A DNA stretch of 64,000 bases from Paracoccus cavernae (GTDB taxonomy: Bacteria > Pseudomonadota > Alphaproteobacteria > Rhodobacterales > Rhodobacteraceae), in assembly GCA_030410095.1 (NCBI GenBank), contig JAUFRC010000001.1, positions 1,004,501 to 1,068,500 on the forward strand. Direction: 5' to 3'. The notes under the pieces are model-generated. The model did not search any database and was not told where the DNA came from. It saw only the letters and a list, made by a program, of their open reading frames with translations. Within the stretch, counting starts at the first letter, position 1. Each line of letters opens with the position of its first letter. Positions 32,749-43,499 of the stretch are shown in pieces. The position numbers and the translations under genes were made by a program.

Positions 32749-34213
32749 AGGAATTCTCCCTGCACCGACCAACCGGGGATTGCGGAGTGTGAAACAGCCA
32801 CAAACGCGGGCCTTCGCGGGTCTCCACCCGCCAGTAATCGCGCATGCCCAGGCCCCATGCCGGATCATCCTCCCACCAATCGGGGGTGATGCGTTCGGGG
32901 CCATGGGCGCGCCATGTGTGAAACGCCATGCGCCGCCAGCGGAACGAAACCGGCGGGTGCCCCGAGACCGAGACCAGCTGCTCGGGCGCGAAAAAGATCA
33001 CCGGACGTTTCGGCCCCGAACGGGCTGGCCAGAGGCTGGGCGGGCGATAGGCGGCAGGAACCTTGACGAAGCTGCGCTCGGGCAAGCGGCTTTCGACCGG
33101 ATGGGCACGGATGACGGCACCAAAGCCGAGGCGGTTGCCCAGCTGCGAGATCAGATCGGCGAGATCATCCTCGGCCTTGGCTGCCTGATTGCCGATCTGC
33201 TCGGGGGCCAGAGGCTCGACCACATGGGCCTCGAGGCGCAAGGCTTCGATGCCGAAGCCGGAATCGGCCTCTTCGACATGACGCAGGAACAGGGCCGAGA
33301 TGCGGGCGGGATCGCGCATGGGCCGCGCAAGGCCGATGTCGATGTGCAGGGTTTCGTGATCCACGCGCTGCAGATCCAGACGCAGACGCCGCGCCCCCAT
33401 CTGCGCTTGTGCCAGCTTTGCGCAAAGCCGTTCCAGTAGCCGGTCCAGCCCCGCCATGACATCCGCCGTCAGCCCGATCGGCTCGGGCAGGCTGATGCGG
33501 ACATCAAAATGCGGTGCCTCGGCAAAGGTCGCGATCGGCTCGGGCAAAAGGCCCAAAGCCTGATCCAGACGCTGCGCCGGTTGCGGGCCGAAGCGGCGGG
33601 CCATGGGGGCGCGGGGCTGGTCCATCAGATCCCGAATGCGGTTCAGCCCCATGCGCGCAAGGCTTTCCAGCAGATCATCGGACAGGCGCAGCGCCGCCAA
33701 CGGCAGCGGGGCCAGCGCCTGCTCCACCCTGCCTTCCGCAATAACGCCGCCACCATGGCGCGCCAGTGCCCATGCCGCGCCTCGCGTCGGCGCGATGGCG
33801 GTTCGGGCGTCAAAGCCCGCGCGTTCGAGCCGCGCCTGCACATCCTCGCGCAGCGCCGCCTCGCCGCCAAGCAGATGCGCGGCCCCCGTGATATCGGCCA
33901 CCAGCCCCTCGCCGCCTTCGAGCCCGACCAGCGGCGCATAGCGCAGCATCCAGCGCCGCAACCGTCGCAACCCCTCGGCCTCGAGGGCGGGATCGGCGGG
34001 CGCGGTCGACAGATCGGGAAAGACCGCGCGGGCATCGGCCAGAGGCATGCCGCGATGAAGCCCCAGCCCCGCCGCCGCGCTGTTGACGCAATGCAGCCGG
34101 TCGGAATTGCCCGCACGCGCGATCAGCGCAAAGGGCCCCGCCACGGGGCGCTTGCGCAACCAGAGGTCGCTTGCGAGCCTCGTAAATGCTATGACCAGCA
34201 GCCGTCGCGTCAT
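32745..34213 (-). CDS. imuB: ImuB, inactive Y-family polymerase-like partner of DnaE2 (frameshift near the end)
   Basis: ImuB is known to bridge DnaE2 to the beta clamp. N-terminus [30 protein letters not shown], where true Y-family enzymes carry the first catalytic acidic residue; that residue is absent, as in ImuB. Then [70 protein letters not shown] and the C-terminal [30 protein letters not shown] frame change near 32790 gives the typical end (GWSVQGEFL). ATG at 34213; TTG 34225 is an alternative. Stop overlaps the dnaE2 GTG. Confidence 0.9.
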
Positions 34214-34238
34214 CCCGAGCCACAACCCGACTTTAAGT

Positions 34239-34253
34239 GTTCCCTATTTGTTC
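34239..34253. promoter_or_regulatory. LexA (SOS) box, GTTC-N7-GTTC
   Basis: A perfect alphaproteobacterial-type LexA site, 26 bases upstream of the imuB start. On the minus strand it reads GAAC-N7-GAAC. It implies DNA-damage induction of imuB-dnaE2. Confidence 0.85.
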
Positions 34254-34536
34254 TAGATAGGCCGGCAATGAGGCAAAGTCGAGTCCACCGCGCGGCCCTT
34301 GGTTGCAACCCGAACCGCGTCCGCAACCGGACCGCCGAGCCGGGCCGCCGAGCCGGGCCGGATCAGCGAACGCTGCGCAGGTCGGGGCCGAGAGGTCGAG
34401 GAGCCGGTCCCTGCGAGCCCGCCTGCGGCGCCACCCGATCCGGCACCAAACAGACACTGTAAAAGCACACCGGATTACACCGCCAAAGGCGCTTTGCTCA
34501 CTTTACTTTAACATTGATTTGCCCGACAACTCACGC

Positions 34537-35324
34537 ATGTTTACCATAGATCGTGTTTTGACGAATGCAGGATCACAGGCGCTCGAAGCCGAGCGTCGCA
34601 ACCTGCGGATTGAACGCTCGACCGCATTTCTGCGTCGCCGTTTCCCCGACCGGATCGCCCATCTCGGCGACGGCGATCTGGAAGAATATACAACCGCGCA
34701 TTTCGCGGGAATGGCACGGGCGGGCTGGTTTCCGAACAGGACCAGCTCGGCGCTCGCGCCTGCAATTTACTGGGGGCAAAGCTGGTGGGATGACGACATG
34801 CCCGCCAGCATGCTGTCCCATGGCGGCCATTGGGAGGGACCGGCGACCCCGCGGGCCTTCCTGTCGCGCTGTCTGACCGGATTGGAGATCTGGCACAAGG
34901 CCATGCGCGCGGATCTGGAGAACCGCAATCGGGTCGCGACGCTGATGCAGAGCCTCTATTCCGACCAGCGCGCCATTGCCGCCCGCGGCACGGATCCGCA
35001 CGTGTGGTGCGCGGAATTCGCGCCCGCGATCTGGTCCCTGATGGACGAGAAAGCCCGCCACAACCATACGACGCAGGCGGTGCGGAGTGCCGCGCGCGTC
35101 CTGCCCTCCTTTCAGGACGGCATCCTTTTGCCTGTATCGGCTTGGTGCTTGGCGTCAACTTTGCGCAAAACCCGCTTTATCCGCAATTCGCGCGGGCCTT
35201 GGCGGGCGAAGAGCCTGACGGGGCCAGCAGTCGGCCCGAAGCCGGTGCCGACGCACGCCGGCTTGCATTGGGACAAGCGCTTGTCGCCTATTGGAAACAG
35301 ATCGAGGGAGAGCCCGAACAATGA
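34537..35324 (+). CDS. Unknown protein, first gene of the T6SS cargo cassette (one frameshift)
   Basis: About 262 residues after joining frames at about 35130. Begins MFTIDRVLTNAGSQALEAE, then FLRRRFPDRIAHLGDGDLEEYTTAHF and IYWGQSWWDDDMPASMLSHGG; ends GVNFAQNPLYPQFARAL and ALGQALVAYWKQIEGEPEQ. Rich in W, R, D and E; no signal peptide. I do not recognise the family. Its stop overlaps the ATG of the amidase gene by 4 bases, so it belongs to the cassette and could be a chaperone, immunity protein or effector fragment. The start lacks a clear SD, and the 283-base gap to the LexA box (34254-34536) shows no other gene. Confidence 0.6.
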
Positions 35325-36069
35325 TCCCCCCGCGATTGCACAAGGCTGCATCGGCTTCTGGGCCGGCCTGACGCAGGGCTTTGCCGCCCCCAAGGTCACG
35401 CCCTTCTCTCCGCCAGCATCGCAAAACGGCTCGGGCCCGACCTCCGGCACGACCTCGGGGACCGCGGCAGGAAACGGGAGCGACTCGCTCGCCCGCGAAG
35501 TTCAGGAGGATGCCGCCAAGACAGGTGCCTCGGGCGACGGCCAATCGACCCAGACCTGCTGCCCGCCACCCGACTGGATGCCCATCGCTTTGGGCGAAAA
35601 AGGCGTGTCCGAATATGCGGGGGCCAAGATGAACCCGCGCATCGCCGAATATTTCAAGGCGGCGAAATTCTGGGGCAAGGACGATTCCGGCGCCGAAAAT
35701 GCCTGGTGCGCCTCTTTGGTGGCCTATGTCATGAAAACCGCCGGATACGGCATCGCCACCGATGCCTTTCGCGCCCGCGAATGGGAGGCGCGCTGGCCGG
35801 ACGGGCAAAAGGCCAGCCGGCCGGTTTACGGTGCGATTGCCGTGAAGACGCGCAAAGGCGGCGGCCATGTCGGCTTTGTCGTGGGCACCGTCCCCGGCAA
35901 GCCCGGATATCTGGCGATTCTGGGCGGCAACCAAAGCAACACCACCAATGTCAGTGCCTATCCGGCCTCCGATTTCCATGCTTTCATGCTGCCGAAGGGC
36001 TATGATTATTCGTGCTGCGTGCTCGAGGATTATAGCGGAAAGATCGGCGGGAAAGGATCTGAATCGTAA
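35322..36069 (+). CDS. TIGR02594-family peptidoglycan amidase-like effector (one frameshift)
   Basis: About 249 residues. Starts MIPP at ATG 35322; a run of C near 35332 is one base short, after which AIAQGCIGFWAGLTQGF is read. A low-complexity S/G/T linker (about residues 35-65) leads to the catalytic domain: WMPIALGEKGVSEYAGAKMNPRIAEYF, then catalytic Cys in NAWCASLVAYVMKTAG, His in GGHVGFVVG and ILGGNQSNTTNVSAY. This is the NlpC/P60-like TIGR02594 pattern used by phage endolysins and T6SS toxins. No signal peptide, which fits export by a secretion system and attack on a neighbour's cell wall. Confidence 0.78.
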
Positions 36070-36085
36070 TGTCCGGAGCCGCGCC

Positions 36086-36477
36086 ATGAGAAACGTCCTT
36101 TTCGCCGCCGCACTATGCACGACCGCCCTGCCCGCCTACGCAGCCGAGGAACGCGGCATCGTCGTGCTGAGCGGCAATGTCTGGGCCGATGGTGCGCGCA
36201 GCTCGATCGAGGGGCGCGCCATGATCTGCGGCCTCAAGGGCCCGAGCTCGTTTTTGTCGCTGCGCACCGCCCCGATCGCGCCTCGGTCGAGATCGCCAAG
36301 CTGGGCGAGATGGTGATCGTCGAGCTGACCGGCGAGGTAGAGGACAACTGGGCGAAAACCAAAACGGTGATCTACGAGGTGGCTCAGGACGGCAACCTTC
36401 TGCCCGAGGAAAACCGCGGCAGCCTGAGCATCGCAGGCTGGCTGCACAGCGATTATCTTTGCAATTACATGTATTGA
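36086..36477 (+). CDS. Secreted small protein, candidate immunity to the amidase (one frameshift)
   Basis: About 130 residues. Signal peptide MRNVLFAAALCTTALPAYAAE, then GIVVLSGNVWADGARSSIEGRAMICGLKG. The frame changes near 36242 and continues VAAHRPDRASVEIAKLGEMVIVELTGEVEDNW and ends LHSDYLCNYMY. No family recognised. A periplasmic protein encoded directly after a cell-wall amidase is the classic place for an immunity protein; that role is inference from position. Confidence 0.6.
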
Positions 36478-36483
36478 CGAACA

Positions 36484-37382
36484 ATGAGTTACGGCCTGAA
36501 TGCGCCGCTGCGCGCCAAAGAAAAGCAATGGCTGATCGAAGCCGAGCTGACCCGCGGCGCAGCGCCCCGCTCCGCAGCCGAGCCCGTGCGCGAATGGATG
36601 CGCATTGCGGTGCGCGCGCCGACCGAGGATGCGGCCCTGCAGCGCGCGGACAGCCATTTCGGCACCCCGCTTTCGGTGCGCCATATCGCTTTGGACAGCA
36701 CAGCCTCGCTTGACGAAGAGGCCGAACTTTTGGCGCGGCTTTCCGACGGAGCCGCCCTCGTCGCGACCCCGCCGCGACCCGCCCGTGTCGCCGGTGCGCA
36801 CCTGCCGGACCGGCTGGTGGTCGGCTCAACCGCCAAACCCCAACTCCGCTCCCGCCCCCAAGACAGCGGCATGGACCTTTGCCCGATGCCGTCCGCGAGG
36901 CGGGCGCACAGGTCTACGCCGTTCTGGATGGTGCCTCGGTCTTCGGATTGGCCGAACGTCTCGAGGGCTCGGGGCTGGCGTGGAAATGCCTGTTTCAGGG
37001 CGAAGCCGCCCAGATCCATGCCGCGGCCGCGCCCTATCTCGTCGCGCTGCGCCCCGACAATCCCTTGACCGCGAAACTGCTGCGCCCCTGCCCGACGGAC
37101 GCGAGGCCAGCCCCTCATCGGCCCTGCAAAGCGGAATTTTTCTGGCAAGTCCGGTTTCGCTCGAAGGGGTGTGGCGTCATCTGCGCAAATTCACAATGCT
37201 CGAAGATCCGCGCGCGGCGGGCGGGTCTTTTCCGCTTCTTCGACCCTCTGGTTTTCCGCACGCTGGTCGCCAATCTCGCGCCCGATGATCTGGCGGCTTT
37301 TTGTCGCGGAATCTCGGCGCTGGCCGCGGTGAATGCCGAGGGCGGCTTTACCACGATCACGCGACAGGATGCGGCATCATGA
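36484..37382 (+). CDS. DUF4123 adaptor protein, copy 1 (about three frameshifts)
   Basis: DUF4123 proteins load specific effectors onto VgrG spikes of the type VI secretion system. About 299 residues. Visible: VYAVLDGASVFGLAERLEGSGLAWKCLFQGEAAQIHAAAAPYLVALRPDNPLT, then PVSLEGVWRHLRKFTMLEDP and RFFDPLVFRTLVANLAPDDL, the R-x-F-DP-x-V signature near the family's end. Frame changes near 36865, 37085 and 37225. An N-terminal ~110-residue stretch precedes the domain. Stop overlaps the next ATG. Confidence 0.75.
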
Positions 37383-38364
37383 GCCGCCGGATCCTGCCTG
37401 TCCCCGCCCTGCTCGATAGCCAGTTCGGAGAATTCCCGCGCCGCTCGGTTCCGCCCGAACTGGAGAGCACCCTTTCGCGCCCGGAGCCGAGACCTATGCG
37501 ATCATCGATGCCGGACGGATCGCGATGTTCGATGCCGAGACCCTCGCACAGGGCGCGCCCTTCGCCTGCCTTCTTGGCGGGGAAGCGGTCGAAAAGCTCG
37601 GAAACTGGGCGGCGTGGATCTTCCGGCTGGGCAAGGACGACCGGCTGACGCGGCAGCTCTTCACGATGGCGCAGGACGGGCGCGGCGGGCTCTGGCCCTT
37701 GCGCAGCGCGGTCTTTTTGCGCTCGACCGAAAACCTCGAGACGCTGCGCAGCCATTTGCGCCGCTTCACGCAAATCCCCGACGAGGCGGGCAAGCGCTAT
37801 TTCCTGCGCTTTTACTGCCCCGATGCCCTGCCCGTCATTCTCGGGCATCTCGAAAATGATGGTGCCCGGCGCGAACGCTGGTACCGCCATCGCGGTAAAA
37901 CCGTGGTCGAGAGCTACTGGATCCCCGATCCCGATGCTCCCGCGATGATCGTCCATCACCACGACGACACCCCGCCCGCCCATCCGGCAAACATCCCCTT
38001 CCAGCTCGATGCGGCCTACCGCCATATCATGGCCGAGATCCGCCGCATCCAGCAGCGCCGCAAGATTGCCGATGCGGTTCTGTTGAGCGAAGGCAATGCG
38101 CATGATCTGAGCGCGCATGACTGGCACCGGATTGTCGATGCCACCATCGATGCGGCATGGACCGCCGGCGTCGGGCCCGAGCGCGCGATGGCCTATATCG
38201 CGATGGGTGCTTTGACGCGCGGCCGCGCCGTTTCTGCCGAAGAAATCTCCCGGATCCTGCAGCTTCCCGACAGCCCCGGCCAGCAGACCGAACGGGCCCG
38301 CCGCTTTGCCGAAGGCGCGGAGCAGGCCCCTGTTATTCACGATGATTGGGTTTTACGCAGATGA
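37379..38364 (+). CDS. DUF4123 adaptor protein, copy 2 (one frameshift)
   Basis: About 328 residues. Starts MSRRILPVPALLDSQFGEF; the frame changes near 37482 and the domain reads TYAIIDAGRIAMFDAETLAQGAPFACLLGGEAVEKLGNWAAWIFRLG, then FLRSTENLETLRSHLRRFTQIPDEAGKRYFLRFYCPDALPVIL, with RFYCPDALP matching the conserved R-F-x-DP site. A C-terminal extension of about 150 residues is mostly helical. Directly overlaps the VasX-like gene, so it is the likely adaptor for that effector, while copy 1 may serve the amidase. Confidence 0.8.
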
Positions 38365-41317
38365 GCGATTTCAAAACGACTTACGAGACCGGACAAAACA
38401 ACGGCATCGCATCGCTGTCGGCTTCGGGCTCTGCCGCCGCGACCACAGCGCCCTGCGAACGCGAGGACATCATCTCGATCTATCCGGTCCGCATCGGCTG
38501 GGGCGATCTGAAAGGCGACGTCAACGGCGGCTTCACCTATCCCGCCAGCCTCGCGCCCTTCGCCTCCCCGAGCTCGCCCGCATCGACGGGTGGCTTTGCC
38601 TTGCGCCAGCTGCGCGGCGGACATGTCATGATCTATGACGTCAAGGAGCGCACCTGGTCGATCTTTTCCTATGCGCGCAACGCCACTCCGGCGGGCGGCA
38701 GCTTTACGCATTGGACGTGGAAGCCCGGCGACACCGATTGGCACCAGAGCGGCGCGGCGACGCCGATCGCTTTCGTACCCGACAGCGCGACCGAGATCTA
38801 TATCTGCTTCATCGAACATCTGTGGTCGCGCGCCACATTCCAGCGCGCCCACAACAACGAGAACGGCTTTCGCGACAAGGTGATGCGGCGCGTCACCCTG
38901 ACCGCACCCTCGGCCGCAACCTTTTCCGCGCCCTTGTCAGAGCTGGCGCAAAGGTCGAGGAGTTCTCGCCCAACGGCCTTGTCCAGCCGCATGAGGACTG
39001 GCGCGTCCTGAGCGAAACTCCGGGTGCCAAGATCGATCCCGCAGCGATCCTCAACGTGCCGATGGCGAAGGGAAAGAAGGTCGCTCCGGTCATGATCGCG
39101 CTGCATGATCCGGCGGGTGTCGTCCTTGAGATGGCGATGTCGCATGCCAACCGCATGGCGATCCGCGCGCAATATCTCGAGGTCAACGCCTATGCGCTGA
39201 CCACCGCCCGCGCGACGCAGGTCATGCAGAATTACGCCAAGCAGCAATTGCTCGATCCGCGCCTGTCCTATTTCAAGAAATACGCGCTCGAGAAATGGGG
39301 CGACGCGATCAGGCCCGAGCGCGACAGCTTCCTGATCGAGGCCGAGGAAACGCTCAAGAACTTCGAGGCCACGATCAAAGGGCCGCTCGATGCCTGGCAG
39401 AAATATTTCGAAATGGGCCTGCGCAGCCCCGATGCGACACCGGGTTCGCTCCAGACCCATCTTCTTAACTTCGACCGCACGCCGACCGACGGCCGCGATG
39501 TCGCGGGACTGGCGCGGTTCGCCCATGATTGCGTCGCCACGATCATCGGCTCGCAGGCGGGACAACAGCGGGTGTCCAAAGTGCTGATGGCACCGGACCG
39601 GTGGACCGAACAGCTCAATCCCGTGAAGGCCTTCATGCAGATCGTGGGCGCGGGGCTGACGTCGGTCAAGGAATACGCCAGCTACAGGACCTCGATCACG
39701 CAGGCCGCCGACGAGCTGTTGCGCGACATCTCCCTGCCGATGGCCTTCGAGATCACCAAGCTCGGGCGCGAGGAGCTTTTGAAGGATGTGAACATCGTCG
39801 GCAAGCACATCCACAACCGCACGGTGACGCGGGTTTTTGTGAATGTCGACGACGCGATGAAAGAAATCAACCGGCGTCCGCGCGAGACCTCCTCGACCGA
39901 CAATCTCAACCGCAGCCACAGGGTTCACCACGTCCAGACGCCGCTTGGCTTGTACAAATATGACGGGATCGTCCATGTCGCTGGACCGGACGGGGTGGCA
40001 ACGGTCGGGGCGGTCGCCTCCGGTTTCGGCATTCTCGCGAATTCGCTCAACATGATGGAGCTGATGGCGGCGACCGAGCGCTCCAAACTGAGCGGGATGG
40101 CGGGCGCGATCGGGAGCAACCCCTATCTCGGCCTCACCCTGACGACCATCGACACGATGAACCAGCTCTTCGAATTCACCAGCAAGCTGGCCGCAAGGGC
40201 CGGCATGGGAGAGGCCCGCGGCTACCAGATTTCCGGCAAGCTCAGCCGTGCCCAGTTGACGGCTTTGATGAAGGGCAAGACCGTCACGCAGGATCTGGTG
40301 AAAACCGTGGTCGCGCGCGGCGGCGAAGCGCCGCCCGTCACCCGCGTGGCTGCTGCGCCGCGCACCATGATGGCCACGGTCGGCGTCAAGGTCCTGAGCG
40401 GCGCGGGCATTGCGCTTGGTCTGCTCGACCTCTTCAACGCGGCGGAATCCTTCCGGCGGGGCGACAATATCGGCACGATGTCGAATATCGCTTTGGGCGT
40501 CGGCGCGATCTTGATGGCTTGGGGCGGCTTCGTCGGTCTTTCGACGGGTGCGAGCGTCGTCGGCGCGATTGCCGGCCTCATTTTGGTCATTCTCGGCGCG
40601 GTCCTGTCCTTCTTCGTCGATGATCCGGTGACGAGCTGGCTCAAGAACGGCTATTGGGGAACCTCCCGGTCCTATCTTTACTGGCGCGACACCAGCCGCG
40701 TCGCGTTCAGCGCCGCAAGCGGCTCGGCCCATCTCGGGCAACGCGACTACATCGTGCAAAAGAAGGCCGATTTCGATTTCCCCAAATATTTCGCGCGCGA
40801 AATGCAGCAGTTCAACGAATTCGTCTACTGGCCGCAAAACAGCCCCGACCCTGCCGCGATCACCTCGAACGACCGCAATTGGCTGGGAATCAAGATCCGC
40901 ACCGCCGCTCCGGTCAGGGCCTATTCGGTCTCGTTCCGCCTGCCCAACTACATCCCGGGATATTCGGTCTTCACCGGAAAGATCATGGCGGTGGTCTTTG
41001 CCGATTCCCCGAGGCTCAGACAATCCGCGAGCAGCCGCTGGGATGTCTCGGACCAGTTCTGGGAAAGCGCGACCTATACGCAAGGCGATATCGTCACCGG
41101 AAGCTTCTTTCTGCGGGTGCCCGAGAACCAGAATGCGAGCACCTACGACGACATCAACTGGGAGCTGCTGCGGGTCGAACTGGACAAGGGTTGGCTCTAC
41201 ACGCCTCTGCCAGGCCTTGTGCTTCCGCGCAAATACAAAGATCACTTCTTCGGCGGCGAATGGGACGACAAGGGCAGTGGCGAGGGGGATGCGATCGTGA
41301 TCAGTGGCAGCGCATGA
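38361..41317 (+). CDS. VasX-like type VI secretion effector (pore-forming; one frameshift)
   Basis: About 985 residues. The N-terminal domain (residues 35-170: DIISIYPVRIGWGDLKGDVNGGFTY, ALRQLRGGHVMIYDVKERTWSIFSY, IAFVPDSATEIYICFIEHLWS) matches the T6SS VasX N-terminal region. A long helical middle is followed by hydrophobic segments: VGAVASGFGILANSLNMME, VKVLSGAGIALGLLDLF and LGVGAILMAWGGFVGLSTGASVVGAIAGLILVILGAVLSFFVDD. The frame changes near 38930. Members of this family (V. cholerae VasX; the BTH_I2691 group) depolarise target membranes. Not secreted by a signal peptide. DUF4123 upstream and a membrane protein downstream support the call. Confidence 0.78.
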
Positions 41318-42391
41318 ACAGCGAAGATCTGCTGGTTTTCTCCGTCATCGGATTCTTCATTCTCGTCGGCGCGGTCGGGATCTACCTGCTCGCCCGGCTG
41401 GCCAAGCGGGACAGGGTCCGTTTGCTCTTGCGCAGAAAGACGCCGATGCCGCGCGAGCGTGGCGCGGGCTCGGCCTATGCTTTCGCCGCGCTGGCGGATT
41501 GGCAGGCGGATGCCGGAAGCGCACTGGCTTCGGTCCGCAAAAGCATTCCCGCCACCGGCCCCCATCTGCTCGCGCGCGACGCCGATGTCGCGATCCTGCG
41601 CAGCGCGGGAGACCACCTGCGCCGCATCGTCTTGGTCGTCTTCCTTTTCGTCCCGCTGATGGGTGCGAGCCTGCTCGTCTTGATCAAAAAGACGGCGCGC
41701 TTCATCCTCTATCCGGCGGATCGCGGCTATACCAGCATGGTTCAGACGGAAAGCGGCGTCGATGTCCAGCACCATGTCTACGACCTGATATTCGCCAATT
41801 ACCTCCGCAGCCTGACCGACGATTTCCAGTTCTATTTCAGCGAGATCGCCATCCGGAATTTGGGCGGCCTCGGCAAGGCCATTCAGGCCTTCCTGCTGTC
41901 GGATCCGTTTTTCCTGAGCCTCTTCGTTGCGCTTCTGGTCCTGACCGCCGTGGTCATCGTGCCGCGAACCGCGCCGCCGCTGGCCTTCGACCGCAGGCGC
42001 GACATGATCTATACGGTCCGGCGCGGCCGCCTTTATGCGGCGCCTTGGTCCAAGGCGATGGTGACGATGGCGGCTATCGGGCGCAACACCTCTCCGGCTT
42101 TTGCGCTGGCGGATCGGGAGGGTAGCGGCGGCACCCGCTGGTTTTCCTCGCCGCATGGGGCGATTTCCATTCCCCGTTGATGACAGCCACCTCGTGAGCG
42201 TCATCGACCCTTCGGACCGCTGGGTCGCGCAACTGGAATGGCTCGAGGGTTTCAGGGCGGGTTCGCCCGATCTGCAAGGCAGCGCGCAGGCTCCGCAGCC
42301 GATGCGCCTGCTGCTTCCGCGCGAAGGCCGTCTGCCCGAGGGGCTGCCTGCGCGGTTGGACATGATCAAGCGCGAGAAAAAGCGGGACTGA
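41314..42391 (+). CDS. DUF6708-like inner-membrane protein, candidate immunity to the pore former (one frameshift)
   Basis: About 358 residues. TM1 VFSVIGFFILVGAVGIYLLARL near the N-terminus, TM2 IVLVVFLFVPLMGASLLVLI, TM3 FFLSLFVALLVLTAVVIVPRTAPP, then FDRRRDMIYTVRRGRLYAAPWSKA, a stretch seen in DUF6708 proteins near T6SS genes. The frame changes near 42150; the end is DRWVAQLEWLEGFRAG to MIKREKKRD. ATG overlaps the effector stop. V. cholerae TsiV2, immunity to VasX, is likewise a membrane protein coded next to its toxin; immunity here is inference. Confidence 0.65.
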
Positions 42392-42483
42392 TCCGACGGC
42401 AGTCTAATCGCGGGCGACAAGGCCCAGATCCGCCGCGCCCTCGGGGCACCCTGCCCCGAAGCCTATGGCGCAACCGGCTGCAA

Positions 42484-43392
42484 TCAGCCCCGCTGTCCCG
42501 ATTGTTTCGACCGCCCCGCAATCTCGGCGAAATTCAAAACCGCGCGGCTGCGGTTCGTGCGCTTCCACGCCAGAACCGTCTCTATCCGCAGCGAGGGCTC
42601 CGCAAAGGGACGCGCGGCGAGGTTCTTGCCCAAAAGATCGAGCAGGCTCGCGGGATAGACCGTCACCCCCAAACCGGCCGCCACAAGGCCGAGAATGCCG
42701 AGCGTATTGCCGGCCTCATGCGCCGGACTGAGCCAAAGCCCGAGCGCGCCGAAAATATCCTCGAGACGGTGGCGATACTCGCCCCAATCGGTGACATCGC
42801 CCAAAATCAGCCGCTGGTCGGCCAGATCGGCCGCGCGAATGCTCTCTTGCGCGAGCAAGGGGTGATCGCGGGGCGTCACGAGGTAAAGCGGATCCGCCTC
42901 GAGGGTGATGCTGTGGTAATCGGCATTGTCGTAGGGGCCGATCAGAAAGCCGATATCGATCTCGTCATTGGCCAGAGCGAGCTTTTGCTTTTGCGTATGC
43001 AGATAGCGCAGCTCGGTGCGGACCTTGGGATAAAGACGCTCGAATTCCGCAACCGTCCGCGGCATCACCCGCGTGGCCGAAAAGGACATGTAGCCCACCC
43101 TCACCCTGCCCTCGCGGCCCTGCGCGACCTCGGCGGCCCGAGCGATCGCGCTGCGGTAGCTGCCCAGAACCTGCGACGCACTTTGGTAAAGCGTGCTTCC
43201 TGCCGGTGTCAGCGAGACCTCGTGCGTGGTGCGCTCGAACAGGGCATAGCCGATATCGCCCTCGAGTTTGCGGATGCGGCGGCTGAGGGCCGACTGGTCC
43301 AGCGCCAAACGCTCGGCGGCGCGACGGAAGTTCAGTTCCTCGCCCAGAACGAGGAAGGAGCGCAGCAGGGTCGTATCGGGAAGATCGCGCAT
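42484..43392 (-). CDS. LysR-family regulator, left copy
   Basis: About 302 residues from ATG 43392 (MRDLPDTTLLRSFLVLGEELNFRRAAERL). HTH: AAERLALDQSALSRRIRKLEGDIGYALFERTTHEVSLTPAG. Effector domain: VRVGYMSFSATRVMPRTVAEF, ALANDEIDIGFLIGPYDN and GILGLVAAGLGVTVYPASL. Intact; a longer in-frame start at 43464 would run into the amidase promoter. Divergent from the amidase gene, 117 bases apart, the usual LysR arrangement. About 60% similar by eye to the right-hand LysR at 52160-53065. Confidence 0.9.
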   Translation of the reverse strand: MRDLPDTTLLRSFLVLGEELNFRRAAERLALDQSALSRRIRKLEGDIGYALFERTTHEVSLTPAGSTLYQSASQVLGSYRSAIARAAEVAQGREGRVRVGYMSFSATRVMPRTVAEFERLYPKVRTELRYLHTQKQKLALANDEIDIGFLIGPYDNADYHSITLEADPLYLVTPRDHPLLAQESIRAADLADQRLILGDVTDWGEYRHRLEDIFGALGLWLSPAHEAGNTLGILGLVAAGLGVTVYPASLLDLLGKNLAARPFAEPSLRIETVLAWKRTNRSRAVLNFAEIAGRSKQSGQRG

Positions 43393-43471
43393 GACAGCCC
43401 TTTGGTAATGCATAAAGCGCATCAAGAATGGCTCAACCGTCAATTCAAAGCAACACGGCGGCATGACAGTT

Positions 43472-43480
43472 TTGCGTCAT
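43472..43480 (+). promoter_or_regulatory. TTGCGTCAT motif ahead of the left amidase gene
   Basis: Lies 30 bases before the amidase ATG. The same nonamer occurs in the same orientation, relative to the amidase, in the right divergent promoter (52108-52116), although the surrounding DNA is unrelated. Possible LysR half-site. Confidence 0.35.
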
Positions 43481-43499
43481 CGGACACAGCATTCTTCAA

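Noticed and set aside
32243..34225. A 660-residue fusion of ImuB with a second protein
   Set aside because: The long frame runs by chance from imuB through a short shared stretch into the shifted frame of dnaE2; the two genes overlap by the usual stop-start arrangement.
34303..36069. One 588-residue protein covering the first two cassette genes
   Set aside because: Two genes with an ATGA overlap at 35322 are read together only because both have frame errors; the middle stretch has no sensible protein.
38798..41245. An 815-residue minus-strand ORF
   Set aside because: Antisense of the VasX-like gene; GC-rich coding DNA leaves the opposite frame open.
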